A stretch of DNA of 45,868 bases from CAZSVI01 sp964610205 (GTDB lineage Bacteria; Bacillota; Clostridia; DSM-8532). The notes under the pieces were generated by a model. That model worked only from the letters and a program-made list of their open reading frames with translations. It was not told where the DNA came from and ran no database searches. The stretch lies in NCBI GenBank assembly GCA_964610205.1, contig CAZSVI010000008.1:1-45868 (forward strand), in the 5' to 3' direction. Positions 34,792 to 43,398 of the stretch are shown here, in pieces. The position numbers and the translations under genes are program-made. Position 1 is the first letter of the stretch; every line of letters starts with the position of its first letter.

Positions 34792-35373
34792 ATGCGGCGG
34801 ATAAACATTAAAAGAATGATTCTGATTGCTCTTTTTGCTGCACTGATGGTTGTCGGTGCCTATATAAGAATTCCAAATCCCTTTTTTCCTGTTTATTTTA
34901 CCTTCCAGGGTGTTTTCTGCGCTTTCGCGGGCCTACTTATGGGCTCGAAATCCGGGGCGGCATCCGTCATTTTATATATTGCGATGGGTCTTTTAGGTCT
35001 GCCTGTTTTTTCATCTCCGCCGGCAGGCCCGCAGTATGTGCTTCAACCTACCTTTGGATTCCTGTTGGGTTTTGCCGCCGCGGCTTATATTATGGGAAGA
35101 ATCAGCGAATCGGCTGTGGAATATACAGTCGGAAAAGCTTTATTGGCTTCGTTTTGCGGTTTAACAACTATTTTTATAATCGGTATAAATTATATGTACC
35201 TGATAAATATAATTTATATTAATTCCCAAATAAGCTATTGGGTACTGGTTTGCGGTATGTCCATGTACTTTTTGAAGGATCTGATCCTCTTTATTCTTGT
35301 GGGGGTTACTTCGGTTCAAATCCGCAGACAGGTTTTTGCATACACTTATCATGCCTTTGATACAAAAAAATAG
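34792..35373 (+). CDS. bioY: biotin transporter substrate-binding component BioY
   Basis: 193 residues (three in-frame ATGs at 34786, 34789 and 34792; the last is best spaced from AAGAGGA). About six membrane helices. The BioY signature region reads LGLPVFSSPPAGPQYVLQPT followed by FGFLLGFAAAAYIMG. It is the S component of an ECF-type vitamin importer in the cytoplasmic membrane; no EcfA/EcfT genes are nearby, so it uses a shared module. The promoter carries a BirA-like operator, which supports biotin as substrate. Its 3' end overlaps the convergent methyltransferase by 25 bp. Confidence 0.9.
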   Translation: MRRINIKRMILIALFAALMVVGAYIRIPNPFFPVYFTFQGVFCAFAGLLMGSKSGAASVILYIAMGLLGLPVFSSPPAGPQYVLQPTFGFLLGFAAAAYIMGRISESAVEYTVGKALLASFCGLTTIFIIGINYMYLINIIYINSQISYWVLVCGMSMYFLKDLILFILVGVTSVQIRRQVFAYTYHAFDTKK

Positions 35374-36089
35374 CGTTCTGAAGTATCTGAAGGCTTTTTC
35401 AGCGTGAATGCGTCAAAAACAGCCATCAGTTCCAGTTCCGATTTATTCAGGACATGCTTGACCTCATCAACGGACCAGGCTCTTTGTTTTTGATCCTCTT
35501 CAAGCCTCCGATATATGCCATCGGCCTCCTTTACGAAAAATGTTAAATAAAAATCACATATCTTTGATTCCGGATGGTATTCGTTTTTCCACAGATATGT
35601 AATTTCATCACCAATTTCGTAGAAAAGGTTATTTCCCAGAATATGCTCCAGCTTATAGGGTGAGTTTATGTCAAAGATAAACAAACCGCCCGGATTAAGA
35701 TAATTTTTTACAAGACTGAATATCAGTTCCATATCCGGAGTGTTAAGAATATAGTTCAGGCTGTCCATTGTACACAGAATAACATCCATCGTACCGTACA
35801 ACTCAAAATTCCGCATATCCTGACATATCCATAAGGGAGTAACTCCCGCCGCAGTTGATTTCTCCGCCGCGCAGCTAAGCATGTCCGGCGACATATCCAG
35901 TCCTATCATGTCATATCCGCGTCTGGAGAGCTCCAGTGTTAAATTACCCGTGCCACATGCCAGATCCAGAATCAGTTCGGGTTTCTTTAAATTATACCTG
36001 TTAAAAAAGGCCTCAATATAATCGGCCCATTTTGAATAGTTTATATCGCTCATCAAATTATCATAAACGTATGCAAAATCACAATACAT
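35349..36089 (-). CDS. class I SAM-dependent methyltransferase
   Basis: 246 residues. Motif I (ELILDLACGTGNLTLEL) binds S-adenosylmethionine, followed by the acidic end of strand 2 (YDMIGLDMSPDML). A cap region sits in the C-terminal half. It is related to small-molecule methyltransferases of the YqeM type; the substrate is not identifiable. Start 36089 follows GATGGGGG by 6 bp. It is convergent with bioY. Confidence 0.8.
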   Translation of the reverse strand: MYCDFAYVYDNLMSDINYSKWADYIEAFFNRYNLKKPELILDLACGTGNLTLELSRRGYDMIGLDMSPDMLSCAAEKSTAAGVTPLWICQDMRNFELYGTMDVILCTMDSLNYILNTPDMELIFSLVKNYLNPGGLFIFDINSPYKLEHILGNNLFYEIGDEITYLWKNEYHPESKICDFYLTFFVKEADGIYRRLEEDQKQRAWSVDEVKHVLNKSELELMAVFDAFTLKKPSDTSERYFFVSKA

Positions 36090-36232
36090 GAAAAACCCCC
36101 ATCATTTAACCTCTTCGGTCTATACCCTGTTTCATCAAGCTTTCCATGCTAAACAATATATGCCATGAACTCATATCCTCTTGACATACCGTTCCCCTGA
36201 CATCCTGTCATAAAATCAACTGCCTTTGCTGC

Positions 36233-36385
36233 TTATCCTGATTTTTTTCGCTTTGACAGGATTCCGCCAATCCGGCCGGTTTCCTTGGAACTTAAGCTTT
36301 TCCAGCCATCCTTCTGTACTCTGTCTAAAAGCCCTAATTCCTTTGCGATTTCAAGTTTCATTTTTTCATTTTTTTTCAATGCCAT
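36233..36385 (-). CDS. small acid-soluble spore protein, alpha/beta type (minor, SspF-like)
   Basis: A 50-residue ORF, shorter than usual gene-finder cut-offs. Start ATG 36385 lies 7 bp after AGGTGG. It reads MKLEIAKELGLLDRV from residue 9, then KDGWKSLSSKETGRIGGILS and a basic tail, the pattern of short clostridial alpha/beta SASPs. EIA in the first helix is the GPR protease site, and GRIGG the second DNA-binding segment. SASPs coat DNA in the forespore and protect it from UV and heat. A sigma-G-like promoter precedes it. Confidence 0.85.
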   Translation of the reverse strand: MALKKNEKMKLEIAKELGLLDRVQKDGWKSLSSKETGRIGGILSKRKKSG

Positions 36386-36404
36386 ATATAACCACCTCGT
36401 AGTC

Positions 36405-36435
36405 TATTATAACCCTACAAGGTTTCATGTATTCA
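36405..36435 (-). promoter_or_regulatory. putative forespore (sigma-G-type) promoter of the SASP gene
   Basis: On the minus strand TGAATA and TATAATA are separated by 18 bp, close to the sigma-G pattern (TGAATA, ~18 bp, CATACTA). The -10 also fits sigma-A, so forespore specificity is inferred from the gene it serves. Confidence 0.5.
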
Positions 36436-36473
36436 TTGTAATACAAATCTTATATAACATTTATGGCAAGCGC

Positions 36474-37700
36474 TCATTGAATTTCGGCTATCAGCCTTTT
36501 AATCTCATGCATCGCTCTGTCCAATTGTCTGTCTTCACCTTCAGGAATATCTTCCACACTGAAGTACTGATACTTTTCATCATTTTCCACTTCAATATCG
36601 GGAGTAACACCAATCCCATGAATACATATTCCTGAAGGTGTATAATATTTGGAACTGGTAATTTTAAGCCCCGCTCCGCCTTCAAGCGGAATAACTGTTT
36701 GGACAAGACCTTTACCGAAAGTTGTTTTCCCGACAAGTGTTCCTTTTCCATATTCCTTTAACGAAGCCGATAAAATTTCCGATGCGCTTGCACTGTATTG
36801 ATTAATAAGAACGGTTATCGGAATATCCAGCTCATAAGAATCTGAACGCTTCTCCTCACGATGACCGTTCCTGTCCTCAGTATATACAATAAGTCCGGAG
36901 GGAAGCAGCATATCCGCAATACGGACAACCTGATAATAATCACCCCCGGGGTTGTTCCTGAGATCAATAATCAACCCCTGAGCTCCATCGGCAATCAATT
37001 GGTTGACATGTGTTATAAAGTCGGCGGCAATGTTTTCATCAAACTGCTTTATCTGCAGATATCCGATATTATCATCAAGCAATCTGCTTTCAACATAAAC
37101 GAAGTTTATTACTTTTCTAACCATGTCAAAGGTCATATAGTCATTTATCTCAGGCCTGTATACTGTAATAATAACATTTGTATCAGGCTTGCCTTTTATC
37201 TTCTGAACAATAAGGGATGAATCCTTTATTGGAGTAACATCTTCCCCATCCACTTTTATTATCCTATCACCTATACGCATTCCTGCGGCCTTTGCCGGCG
37301 ACTCTGTAAAGGTTTCGGAAATAGTCAATAATTCGTCGTCATCCATATAAACCGTTACGCCTATTCCCACATATGTCCCCGTTGACTTTTCCAGAAAATC
37401 CTGCATTTGCTCCTGTGTATAATAAACCGAATACGGATCATCCAGGGCATCGGCCATTCCTTTGATTGCCCCTTCCAGCAGCTTATCTTCATCAACTTCC
37501 TGATAAAAAGACTTCATGATAAGCGACTTTACCTGGTTAAAATTAATGATGTTTTCTCTTGAAACATCATAGCTGAAATGAATCTGGTATTGTGGATTAA
37601 AAAAATTCATAAAGGAATAGGCAAAAAAACCTGCCGCAAAAAAAGCAATTGCAATTAAAAAACAAATAATACCTGTTAACCAATATCGATTTAATCTCAT
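36474..37700 (-). CDS. S41 C-terminal processing protease (CtpA/CtpB-like)
   Basis: 408 residues. An N-terminal membrane anchor (about 8-30) precedes a helical segment, a PDZ domain (about 110-185, VGIGVTVYMDD ... AGMRIGDRIIKVDGEDV) and the S41 catalytic core. The Ser-Lys-Gln triad is readable as S305 (YSASASEIL), K330 and Q334 (FGKGLVQ), with the usual 25 and 29 residue spacing. It cleaves extracytoplasmic substrates; CtpB of B. subtilis processes a sporulation signalling protein. It lies downstream of the FtsEX-M23 unit but beyond a terminator, so it is probably transcribed separately. Confidence 0.9.
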   Translation of the reverse strand: MRLNRYWLTGIICFLIAIAFFAAGFFAYSFMNFFNPQYQIHFSYDVSRENIINFNQVKSLIMKSFYQEVDEDKLLEGAIKGMADALDDPYSVYYTQEQMQDFLEKSTGTYVGIGVTVYMDDDELLTISETFTESPAKAAGMRIGDRIIKVDGEDVTPIKDSSLIVQKIKGKPDTNVIITVYRPEINDYMTFDMVRKVINFVYVESRLLDDNIGYLQIKQFDENIAADFITHVNQLIADGAQGLIIDLRNNPGGDYYQVVRIADMLLPSGLIVYTEDRNGHREEKRSDSYELDIPITVLINQYSASASEILSASLKEYGKGTLVGKTTFGKGLVQTVIPLEGGAGLKITSSKYYTPSGICIHGIGVTPDIEVENDEKYQYFSVEDIPEGEDRQLDRAMHEIKRLIAEIQ

Positions 37701-37925
37701 TTATACACTTCCTATCCCATATCTTCCGGGTTAAACTTGATTTTTCCACGACGGAAATGCGTATTGACGGGGTGCTGTGAAACTATGTCAGAGTAATCGC
37801 GTGAAAAATCAAACTTCTATTTTATATATATATTTACCGGTTTCATTAAAATTACTTAACTATATAAAACAATATTATTCTTTTTGGTATATTTAAATCA
37901 AATCCAAGGCTTCAATACATTCCTT

Positions 37926-37952
37926 AAAAAAATACCCGGGGTCTCCGGGCAT
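37926..37952 (-). terminator. Rho-independent terminator of the FtsEX-M23 operon
   Basis: On the minus strand a stem built on CCCGG/CCGGG with flanking AT pairs and one mismatch, and a 5-nt loop, is followed by seven T residues. It lies about 35 bp past the M23 stop codon and before the S41 gene. Confidence 0.75.
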
Positions 37953-37986
37953 TTCTTTAGTAAAAGGACTCCCATCCTTTTTAGAG

Positions 37987-39159
37987 TTACGGTTCTTTTA
38001 CATATTCCAAAGGATTCTGTGTGGCCCCGTTTTTTCTTACCTCAAAATGTAAATGGGGGCCTGTGGATAGTCCGGTAGTTCCGGCTTTTGCTATGGTCTG
38101 CCCTGCCTTTACTTCCAGTCCTACCTTAACCATGATTCCACTTTTGTTAATGTGCGCATACAGGGTGGTAATTCCTCCTCCATGATCCAGAATTACAGTA
38201 TTTCCATACCCGTCACGCCATCCCGCGTAAATAACGACACCATCAGCCGCGGCAACAATGTACTCATTCATGGCGGCGCCAATATCCAGCCCGGTGTGCA
38301 TCTTCATCACCTTATAAATGGGATGCAGCCTGGTCCCGTAATAGGATGAAATATTTTTATTAGTTGGCATGGGCCAGGTCATGTTACCCCCGATATACTT
38401 TCCGCCAATACTTTTCAGGTTCTTTATCAAGGTTTCCAACTGTTCCGATTGCTTAAGCAGCTCTGTCTGGTCTTTTTCGTATTGGTTCAGGCTTTGCTGG
38501 TTGCTTTTTATCTGTACATCAAGGGCAGAACGGGAAACTTCAAGCTCTGTAATCTTTTTGGTGTATATGTCCGCCTGTTCCTTGCAGTTTTCAATTTCAA
38601 TCTGTTTTTGCCCTTTCAGTTGTTCAATCTCCACCCTTTTTTCTTCAACACTGCACAAAAGCCTTTGGTCGTAATCTGAAATCTGACTCATTAATCTAAT
38701 CCGCACAAAAAGTTCATTCAGGTTTTTACTATTAAAAAGCTCTTCAAGATCCCAGACCGTTTTTGAGCGTTTGTACATTACCCTAAGACGCTCTTTTAAC
38801 AAAGACTCCTGATGATCATACTCTTCTTCAGCTTTTGCAATGGCCTCGTCAAGAGACAGCAGAGCCAGTTCAAGAAGTTCTATCTGCTGCTCAATCTCTT
38901 CCTTTTCAAGACCTTTAGCCTCTAAATCTTTTATCAGGTTGTCCCTTTTCTGCTTGTTCCAGTTCAAATCCGCCGTTGCGGTGGAAATATTCTTTTGGAC
39001 TGTACTCATTTTGGAATTCGCTGTGTTCAATTGTTTCTGATAATCCGTAAGTTGGCTGGCAATGCTTTGAAACGCCAGAACAGTAATTAGAAAACCCACG
39101 ATGAAAATAAAGCTGATATGTTTTATCATTTGTGATTGTTCCCTCCGTTTATCATGCAT
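37987..39159 (-). CDS. EnvC/PcsB-like M23 peptidoglycan endopeptidase with coiled coil
   Basis: 390 residues from ATG 39159, 8 bp after GGAGGG (alternative ATG 39129). A signal/anchor segment (ISFIFIVGFLITVLAFQSIAS) is followed by a long coiled coil (about 40-245, LTDYQKQLNTANSKMSTVQK ...) and a C-terminal LytM domain. The zinc ligands are intact: HTGLDIG (H-x3-D) and GPHLHFEV (H-x-H). So, unlike E. coli EnvC, it should itself cleave cross-links. The gene follows ftsE-ftsX. FtsEX binds such coiled coils and activates them with ATP hydrolysis at the division or sporulation septum. Confidence 0.88.
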   Translation of the reverse strand: MHDKRREQSQMIKHISFIFIVGFLITVLAFQSIASQLTDYQKQLNTANSKMSTVQKNISTATADLNWNKQKRDNLIKDLEAKGLEKEEIEQQIELLELALLSLDEAIAKAEEEYDHQESLLKERLRVMYKRSKTVWDLEELFNSKNLNELFVRIRLMSQISDYDQRLLCSVEEKRVEIEQLKGQKQIEIENCKEQADIYTKKITELEVSRSALDVQIKSNQQSLNQYEKDQTELLKQSEQLETLIKNLKSIGGKYIGGNMTWPMPTNKNISSYYGTRLHPIYKVMKMHTGLDIGAAMNEYIVAAADGVVIYAGWRDGYGNTVILDHGGGITTLYAHINKSGIMVKVGLEVKAGQTIAKAGTTGLSTGPHLHFEVRKNGATQNPLEYVKEP

Positions 39160-39349
39160 TTCTTTAGCCCTCCAGCACGGTTTAACAGTCAAAAGAACCA
39201 GCTCTGTGCCTTTGGAATGAATCCATAATTATTATCGACTGAAAACCATTTTTGTTTTATTATTTCATATTTTTGCCAGATTATTTATTTTATTCTGTAA
39301 TTTTTTATTTCCAGGAATTATATCTATACATATTATACAAAAACAAGCC

Positions 39350-40243
39350 CTATACATTCAAGTGTTTTCGCACAGAAATTATACTTCCAACGGCTCCCAT
39401 CACCATTCCAATAATAGTATATACAAAAAGTATCTGTCCGCTGATATTCTTAAGGGGAACCATCTTTAACAGGGCTACGCCGTAGGAAATCACCTCATCA
39501 TTGATATATGATTCAAGCGCGTTATAAAGATAACAGGTAATGACAAATGAAATACCCGCTCCGATAAGGCCTAAAATCATCCCCTCAATGATAAAGGGCC
39601 ATCGGATAAACCCGTCATTTGCGCCGATATATTTCATTATTCCTATTTCTTTTCTTCTTGCGTAAACCGTCAGCTTTATTGTATTGGCTATGATGGATAC
39701 TGAAATTATTAACAGCAAGGCAAGAACAAACATACTTCCGGCATTAACCCATTTAAGTATCAACTCCAGGCTTTCCAAAAGCTTACGGGGGAACTCAATT
39801 TCATCAACTCCATCCATTTTACTCAACCCATCGGCAAACACATCGCTTTCACCGGGGTCTTTAAGTTTAATTCTGAAGGATTCAGGTAAAAAGTCCGGTG
39901 TCAACCCTTCCATTGAAGACGAACTTTCAATCATCTCCTTCAGTTCCAAAAAAGCCTGATCCTTTGATACTCTTATATATTGCAGCACTCTTTCGTCATT
40001 TTTTATTTTTTGCTCTATATCCCCGGCTGATAAGGCAGATATATCACTATCAAGAAAAACTACAATTTCCATCTGTTTTCCCATTTGTGTTAAATTATAA
40101 GACAGATTTATCATAATCATTAAAAAGATTCCGAAAATGAGCAGGGACGCGATTACCATCGTAACGGAAGCCAGTGTCATTAAAAGGTTTTTATATGTAT
40201 TTGAGAACCCTTCCTGTATCATGTACTTTATTGTTCTAATCTT
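39350..40243 (-). CDS. ftsX: cell division protein FtsX
   Basis: 298 residues from ATG 40243, overlapping the ftsE stop by 8 bp (ATGAAGATTAG). There are four membrane segments with a large extracellular loop between TM1 and TM2 (EIVVFLDSDISALSAGDIEQ ...) and the FtsX core ARRKEIGIMKYIGANDGFI between TM2 and TM3. It transmits FtsE ATPase activity to an extracellular peptidoglycan hydrolase, probably the M23 protein encoded downstream. Confidence 0.93.
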   Translation of the reverse strand, partial: KIRTIKYMIQEGFSNTYKNLLMTLASVTMVIASLLIFGIFLMIMINLSYNLTQMGKQMEIVVFLDSDISALSAGDIEQKIKNDERVLQYIRVSKDQAFLELKEMIESSSSMEGLTPDFLPESFRIKLKDPGESDVFADGLSKMDGVDEIEFPRKLLESLELILKWVNAGSMFVLALLLIISVSIIANTIKLTVYARRKEIGIMKYIGANDGFIRWPFIIEGMILGLIGAGISFVITCYLYNALESYINDEVISYGVALLKMVPLKNISGQILFVYTIIGMVMGAVGSIISVRKHLNV

Positions 40244-40922
40244 CATTTGTATAATTCCCCTTTTGAACATCGTGGGTAATTCGTCCGTAATCCAGACCGA
40301 TAACTCTCTTTTTCATATTATCCACTATACTTTTTTCATGGGTTGCAATTATTACCGTGGTTCCGCGCTGGTTTATCTCATCAAGAAGACTCATAATCTC
40401 CCAGCTTGTGTTTGGATCAAGATTCCCGGTAGGCTCATCCGCAATCAGAACCGACGGGTTGTTGACCAGAGCCCGTGCCATAGCCACACGCTGCTGCTCT
40501 CCACCAGAAAGTTGATCCGGATATGCCCTGGCTTTTTTACTTAAACCCACAAGGGCCAATGCAACGGGAACCTGCCTTCTTATTTCCCTGGGCAGAGCTT
40601 CCACCACCTGCATGGCAAAGGATACATTTTCATAAACCGTCTTGTTCGGCAACAGCCGGAAATCCTGGAAGACAACCCCAAGACCTCTTCTAAGGTAAGG
40701 GATCTCCGCTCTTAACATATCATGAATACTGAACCCATTTACATAAACCTCTCCCTCAGTTGGAACCTCCTCGTGAAGGATCAGTTTCAACAAAGTGGAT
40801 TTACCCGACCCACTCGCGCCTACAACAAAAACAAACTCACCCTTCTCAATGACAAAGTTTGCATTCTGTATACCAATGGTTCCGTTTGAATAACGTTTCA
40901 TTACATCCTTGAACTCTATCAA
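40236..40922 (-). CDS. ftsE: cell division ATP-binding protein FtsE
   Basis: 228 residues from a TTG start with GGAG about 12 bp upstream. All ABC motifs are present: Walker A GASGSGKST, Q-loop VFQDFRLLPN, signature LSGGEQQRVAMARAL, Walker B VLIADEPTGNLD and the switch His in IATHEKS. It forms the cytoplasmic ATPase of the FtsEX complex. It is translationally coupled to ftsX and 22 bp from the preceding regulator gene. Confidence 0.94.
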   Translation of the reverse strand: MIEFKDVMKRYSNGTIGIQNANFVIEKGEFVFVVGASGSGKSTLLKLILHEEVPTEGEVYVNGFSIHDMLRAEIPYLRRGLGVVFQDFRLLPNKTVYENVSFAMQVVEALPREIRRQVPVALALVGLSKKARAYPDQLSGGEQQRVAMARALVNNPSVLIADEPTGNLDPNTSWEIMSLLDEINQRGTTVIIATHEKSIVDNMKKRVIGLDYGRITHDVQKGNYTNED

Positions 40923-40944
40923 AGCAATACATCTCCAATTTATC

Positions 40945-42048
40945 TTATGTTTTTAGCCTGCCTGCCTCTTCGAGATACCGTTTTACCATCATGGCAACCT
41001 TGAAATGAATTGCATCGCCAAAGTTGCGTAAATCCATATCCGTCAGTTTCTGAATTTTATCAAGTCTGTAAACAAGGGTATTTCTATGAACAAACAGTTG
41101 CCTTGAGGTTTCACTGACGTTGAGATTATTTTCAAAGAATTTTTGTATGGTAATCATTGTTTCAGGATCAATTAACTCATAAACACCCTCTTTAAAAACT
41201 TCATTCAAATACAGCTTGCATAGCGTTGTAGGAAGTTGATAAATCAAACGTCCTATCCCTAAATGATTATAGTCGATAATGGTTTTATCTGTTTCAAAAA
41301 TATTACCAATTGTTAGCGCTGTCTGAGCATCCTTGAAAGAACGTGAAATATCACGCAAACGGTCTACTTCGGTACCGATGCCAATATAAGCCTTTACCAT
41401 AAGTTCGGTATTCAGTGTATCGATAATTATTCTTGCCTTCTTGTAAATATCATCTTTTTCTTCCTTGTCTTTTAAATCCTTAACAAGAACGGTATTCTGA
41501 TCATCCAGCAGTACAACAAAGTCTTTGGTGTCATTAGGGAATAGGCTCTGAATAATATTATAGGCGTATATGTCCTTTGATTTTTCGGTACGTATAAGAT
41601 AGGTGATTCTTCTGCTTTCATCCTTAACCCTTAACTCCTTTGCACGGATTGAAATATCTCCGGGAAGGATGTTCCCCAGCAAAACATTCTTAATAAAACT
41701 GTTTTTATCATATTTTTCCTCATAGTACAGCTTTGCGTTCTCAATACCAAGACTTATAAGCTCCATTGCCTGCTTACGCTGCTTTCCCGGACCATAAACA
41801 TACGCAATATAATCAGTGGTTCCATGGTTATCCACTTTTATAAATGTGACATTGTCATTTTCAAAATACATCTCGCTTGAATTGATAAAATCAACGGAAT
41901 CCTCGCTGTACTTGCCGATTTCATCCGTTTTTGTACTTGCGATTACCATTCCGTAAGAATCCGTAATACCAGCATCACAATTAAGTATTTCCTTTATCCT
42001 GTAAACAAGTGTTTGAAAAATCTTTACCGCCAATAGATATACCCCCAT
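40945..42048 (-). CDS. PucR/CdaR-type regulator with helix-turn-helix C terminus
   Basis: About 367 residues. The N-terminal part (KIFQTLVYRIKEILNCDAGI) resembles the sugar-diacid-recognition domain, the middle is a GGDEF-like CdaR region, and the C terminus carries the PucR HTH (NLNVSETSRQLFVHRNTLVYRLDKIQKLT). Start uncertain: ATG 42048 has AAAGAG 6 bp upstream, while TTG 42033 has GGGGG 8 bp upstream. The promoter at 42112-42141 excludes the longer frame. Such proteins regulate sugar-acid or purine genes, yet this one leads the ftsEX operon, as seen in other clostridia. The ligand and target are unknown. Confidence 0.8.
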   Translation of the reverse strand: MGVYLLAVKIFQTLVYRIKEILNCDAGITDSYGMVIASTKTDEIGKYSEDSVDFINSSEMYFENDNVTFIKVDNHGTTDYIAYVYGPGKQRKQAMELISLGIENAKLYYEEKYDKNSFIKNVLLGNILPGDISIRAKELRVKDESRRITYLIRTEKSKDIYAYNIIQSLFPNDTKDFVVLLDDQNTVLVKDLKDKEEKDDIYKKARIIIDTLNTELMVKAYIGIGTEVDRLRDISRSFKDAQTALTIGNIFETDKTIIDYNHLGIGRLIYQLPTTLCKLYLNEVFKEGVYELIDPETMITIQKFFENNLNVSETSRQLFVHRNTLVYRLDKIQKLTDMDLRNFGDAIHFKVAMMVKRYLEEAGRLKT

Positions 42049-42111
42049 GAGCAACTCTTTAAATTTAATAAAGAGAAACTGAGAATTATGCAGTTTTTTC
42101 TGCCTTATCTC

Positions 42112-42141
42112 ATTATACAACAAAATTTTTAAATAGTACAA
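42112..42141 (-). promoter_or_regulatory. promoter of the regulator-ftsEX-M23 operon
   Basis: On the minus strand TTGTAC and TATAAT are separated by 18 bp. Transcription would begin near 42105, leaving a ~60-nt leader with a small GCAG/CTGC hairpin. Confidence 0.65.
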
Positions 42142-42240
42142 GGTCTAACCAAAACATTCAAACAATTTCATGTTTTTCTATCCATAAATAAACATGAGGG
42201 AGAAAAAGGATAAAGAAATATCAAAGATGCTATTCGATTA

Positions 42241-43089
42241 TTAGTCCCGGTACGCGGTAACTCTTCCTGAAAAAACCTGCATAATTGTATCAAGAAGCTC
42301 CCTGTTGTTAATATCAGATACATTGTGTAAAATAATTTGTTTAGGTGCGGCAGAAATAAGAAAACTGATTAACAAATCCTCTTCCTTAATAGATCCGTCT
42401 GTCTGATCTTCCGCCCACTCACTGAACCATTGCTCTGATATTCTTTCCATATTTTCATCATATACTGAAAAACTTGAGTCCTTTTCAGCGATTATATGAA
42501 CACATTGAAATTTCGGTTTTTGCATTTGTACAAAGCAGGTAAGAAGTTTAATAAATTCCTGATACTCTTTTTCCACCAGATATTGCCGAACAGCCCAGTC
42601 CATAATTTCTTCCAATTCTTTCACGTACTCCTGCATACGGAAGGTTACAAAACCTTCGAGAATAATATGGTTGCTTTGATTAAGAAAGTCGGTCAGCCTT
42701 CTGGTAACTAAATTTCTCCTTCTTATACGAATAACAGTGTCAAAAAAGTTCTGATCGTTTTCCTTAAGTTTTCTCTGTGCAATACCAATAATATCGCGGC
42801 GTTCATTAGGTCTTAAATATCCGTAATTCTTCTTTGCTATCCTGTTTAGCAGCATTCCGTCATATGCTGACATCATATAATCCGCCAGAACAGAAGACAG
42901 TTGTTCAACAAAAGCGCGGTTGCACCTGGGTTTTTCTTTTTTTTTACATTCAACCGCTATAAATCCGTCATCATGTTCCTGGTTTACAGTAAAAACATCT
43001 CCGGATGCATCACTTTTTATCAATTCCTTCTGCAAATAATCCAACAACTCCCCGGCTCCGTCACCAGCCGCTATCCGGACAGGCTGCAT
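42241..43089 (-). CDS. ytxC: YtxC-like sporulation protein
   Basis: 282 residues. ATG 43089 is 9 bp after GGAAAGGA; the GTG at 43095 is too close to it. The core NHIILEGFVTFRMQEYVKEL with the following EEIMDWAVRQYLVEKEYQEF segment is the hallmark of the YtxC family. No membrane segment or enzyme motif is seen. The family is restricted to endospore formers; its molecular role is unknown. It precedes the division operon, separated by ~100 bp and an independent promoter. Confidence 0.8.
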   Translation of the reverse strand: MQPVRIAAGDGAGELLDYLQKELIKSDASGDVFTVNQEHDDGFIAVECKKKEKPRCNRAFVEQLSSVLADYMMSAYDGMLLNRIAKKNYGYLRPNERRDIIGIAQRKLKENDQNFFDTVIRIRRRNLVTRRLTDFLNQSNHIILEGFVTFRMQEYVKELEEIMDWAVRQYLVEKEYQEFIKLLTCFVQMQKPKFQCVHIIAEKDSSFSVYDENMERISEQWFSEWAEDQTDGSIKEEDLLISFLISAAPKQIILHNVSDINNRELLDTIMQVFSGRVTAYRD

Positions 43090-43335
43090 AATCACACTTC
43101 CTTTCCAGGTGTAGTATATGAAGGACCGAAAGTACGTATTCTGTTCTGACGCATGTAAAAAATGCTAAGACCGTTTTATGTCGCCCTTTGTTCTTTCCTC
43201 GTTATAACTACATACAAAACCTGGTTTCTAAATATATTATTCATCCGAAATGTTGTTGGTGCCAGGTCATTGATTTTGTAAATTTAAAAGCGGCAGCTAT
43301 AGGGAGCGGTTTGATTAAACGAATTGTAATATAAA

Positions 43336-43361
43336 TGAAACTTTTTCGTTTCTCTGTCGTC
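43336..43361 (+). promoter_or_regulatory. ECF sigma-type promoter of the lipoprotein gene
   Basis: TGAAAC (43336-43341) and CGTC (43358-43361, in CGTCTAA) are separated by exactly 16 bp, with the -35 in the context TGAAACTTTTT. This is the classic ECF sigma pattern (sigma-W/X/V types). It lies 37 bp before the start codon. The rest of the 309-bp gap 43090-43398 shows no gene. Confidence 0.65.
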
Positions 43362-43398
43362 TAATTATTTTGTTAAGGATTAATGGAGGAATTTACAA

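Noticed and set aside
37701..37986. Riboswitch before the S41 gene
   Set aside because: No conserved c-di-AMP or other riboswitch core found; only AT-rich promoter-like DNA and a terminator.
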